Of a stretch of 64,000 nt of DNA, positions 63,716-64,000 are shown one piece after another. The notes below the pieces were generated by a model. That model saw nothing but the letters and a program-made list of their open reading frames with translations, had not been told where the DNA came from and did no database searches. Numbering within the stretch: position 1 is the stretch's first letter; each line of letters opens with the position of its first letter. Where the stretch lies: the NCBI GenBank assembly GCA_009760855.2, contig WPIO01000111.1, positions 1 to 64,000 on the forward strand, read 5' to 3'. Source of the DNA: Cristatella mucedo (Eukaryota > Bryozoa > Phylactolaemata > Cristatellidae). The translations under genes were made by a program, and so were the position numbers.

Positions 63716-64000
63716 TTCCAGCCAGGCTAAGTGTGGGCCTACGCTTCTGACTCAACGAGAATCGATTTTGGTCTGAACTTGCAATGAACCTCTTAGCATG
63801 CTTTTTTATAATGACCAAACTTACCAGATCTTTTTTTGTACTGGCTGAAGCCGTCGTCGTTTATCAATATTTCAGCAAGTTATTTGAATTTGAACAATTT
63901 ACTGCTGTAACCGTCAGCTCGGTCTGCATCTCGGGCCTTACGAAAGAAGCTCGGGTTAAAATCCATCTCCTGCAGTCCAAGCAGACTCGCTCTGTTCGGC
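63716..64000. other. Host DNA, no gene seen
   Basis: No recognisable gene or repeat. Confidence 0.35.

Overview
The window is eukaryotic, almost certainly metazoan, nuclear DNA in two unlike halves. Bases 1 to about 20180 are AT-rich and packed with small intronless genes. They form an integrated double-jelly-roll DNA virus or transposon of the adintovirus / Maverick-Polinton type. The left end lies outside the window. Bases 20181 to 64000 are ordinary host DNA: gene-poor, full of old non-LTR retrotransposon fragments, tRNA-derived SINEs, a hAT transposon, satellites and microsatellites, with one plausible intact host gene (a bZIP-like protein at 30979-31545). No species can be named from the sequence.

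Viral half. A minus-strand morphogenesis block runs from 7719 down to 285: packaging ATPase, an interrupted coiled-coil gene, a small unknown gene, two tandem penton-like capsid proteins, two small virion-like proteins, the major capsid protein, a YqaJ-type nuclease and a fibre-like protein. A short plus-strand block (7754-8975) holds a zinc-ribbon protein with internal repeats, an adenain-like cysteine protease and an unknown protein. Next come a pX-like/phospholipase-A2-like protein (minus), a free-standing HNH-AP2 endonuclease (plus), a membrane protein (minus) and three tandem fibre-like genes (plus, 11471-14185). The right end (14182-19939, minus) has several small genes and the protein-primed family B DNA polymerase. 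Nearly every gene starts a few bases after a TATATAG(A)-ATG box, which is the best guide to true starts.

About a dozen genes are broken, many at runs of A and some by in-frame stops, while others (nuclease, second penton-like protein, HNH-AP2, several small genes) are open. The copy therefore looks endogenous and recently decayed, though part of the indel load could be assembly error. The right end can be placed at base 20180, where element sequence beginning AGTAGTAG (read inward) interrupts the reading frame of a host LINE. No integrase is visible; it would have to lie left of base 1.

Host half. Two families of CR1/L2-like LINE recur: family A, with a 3' tail of GCGCCCTCAGAGAACTC type ending in ATT repeats, and family B, with a tail containing AGCCGCTTAGGCTGTGAGTG. 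Two tRNA-derived SINE families are present, and one shares its 3' tail with LINE family A. A hAT element (35113-38248) carries terminal inverted repeats, near-perfect 8-bp target duplications and a LINE-A insertion. A diverged satellite of about 170-bp unit fills 23.6-25.8 kb, and a GC-rich coding-like relic of unknown origin lies at 61.3-62.5 kb. Long stretches hold nothing recognisable and are stated as such.
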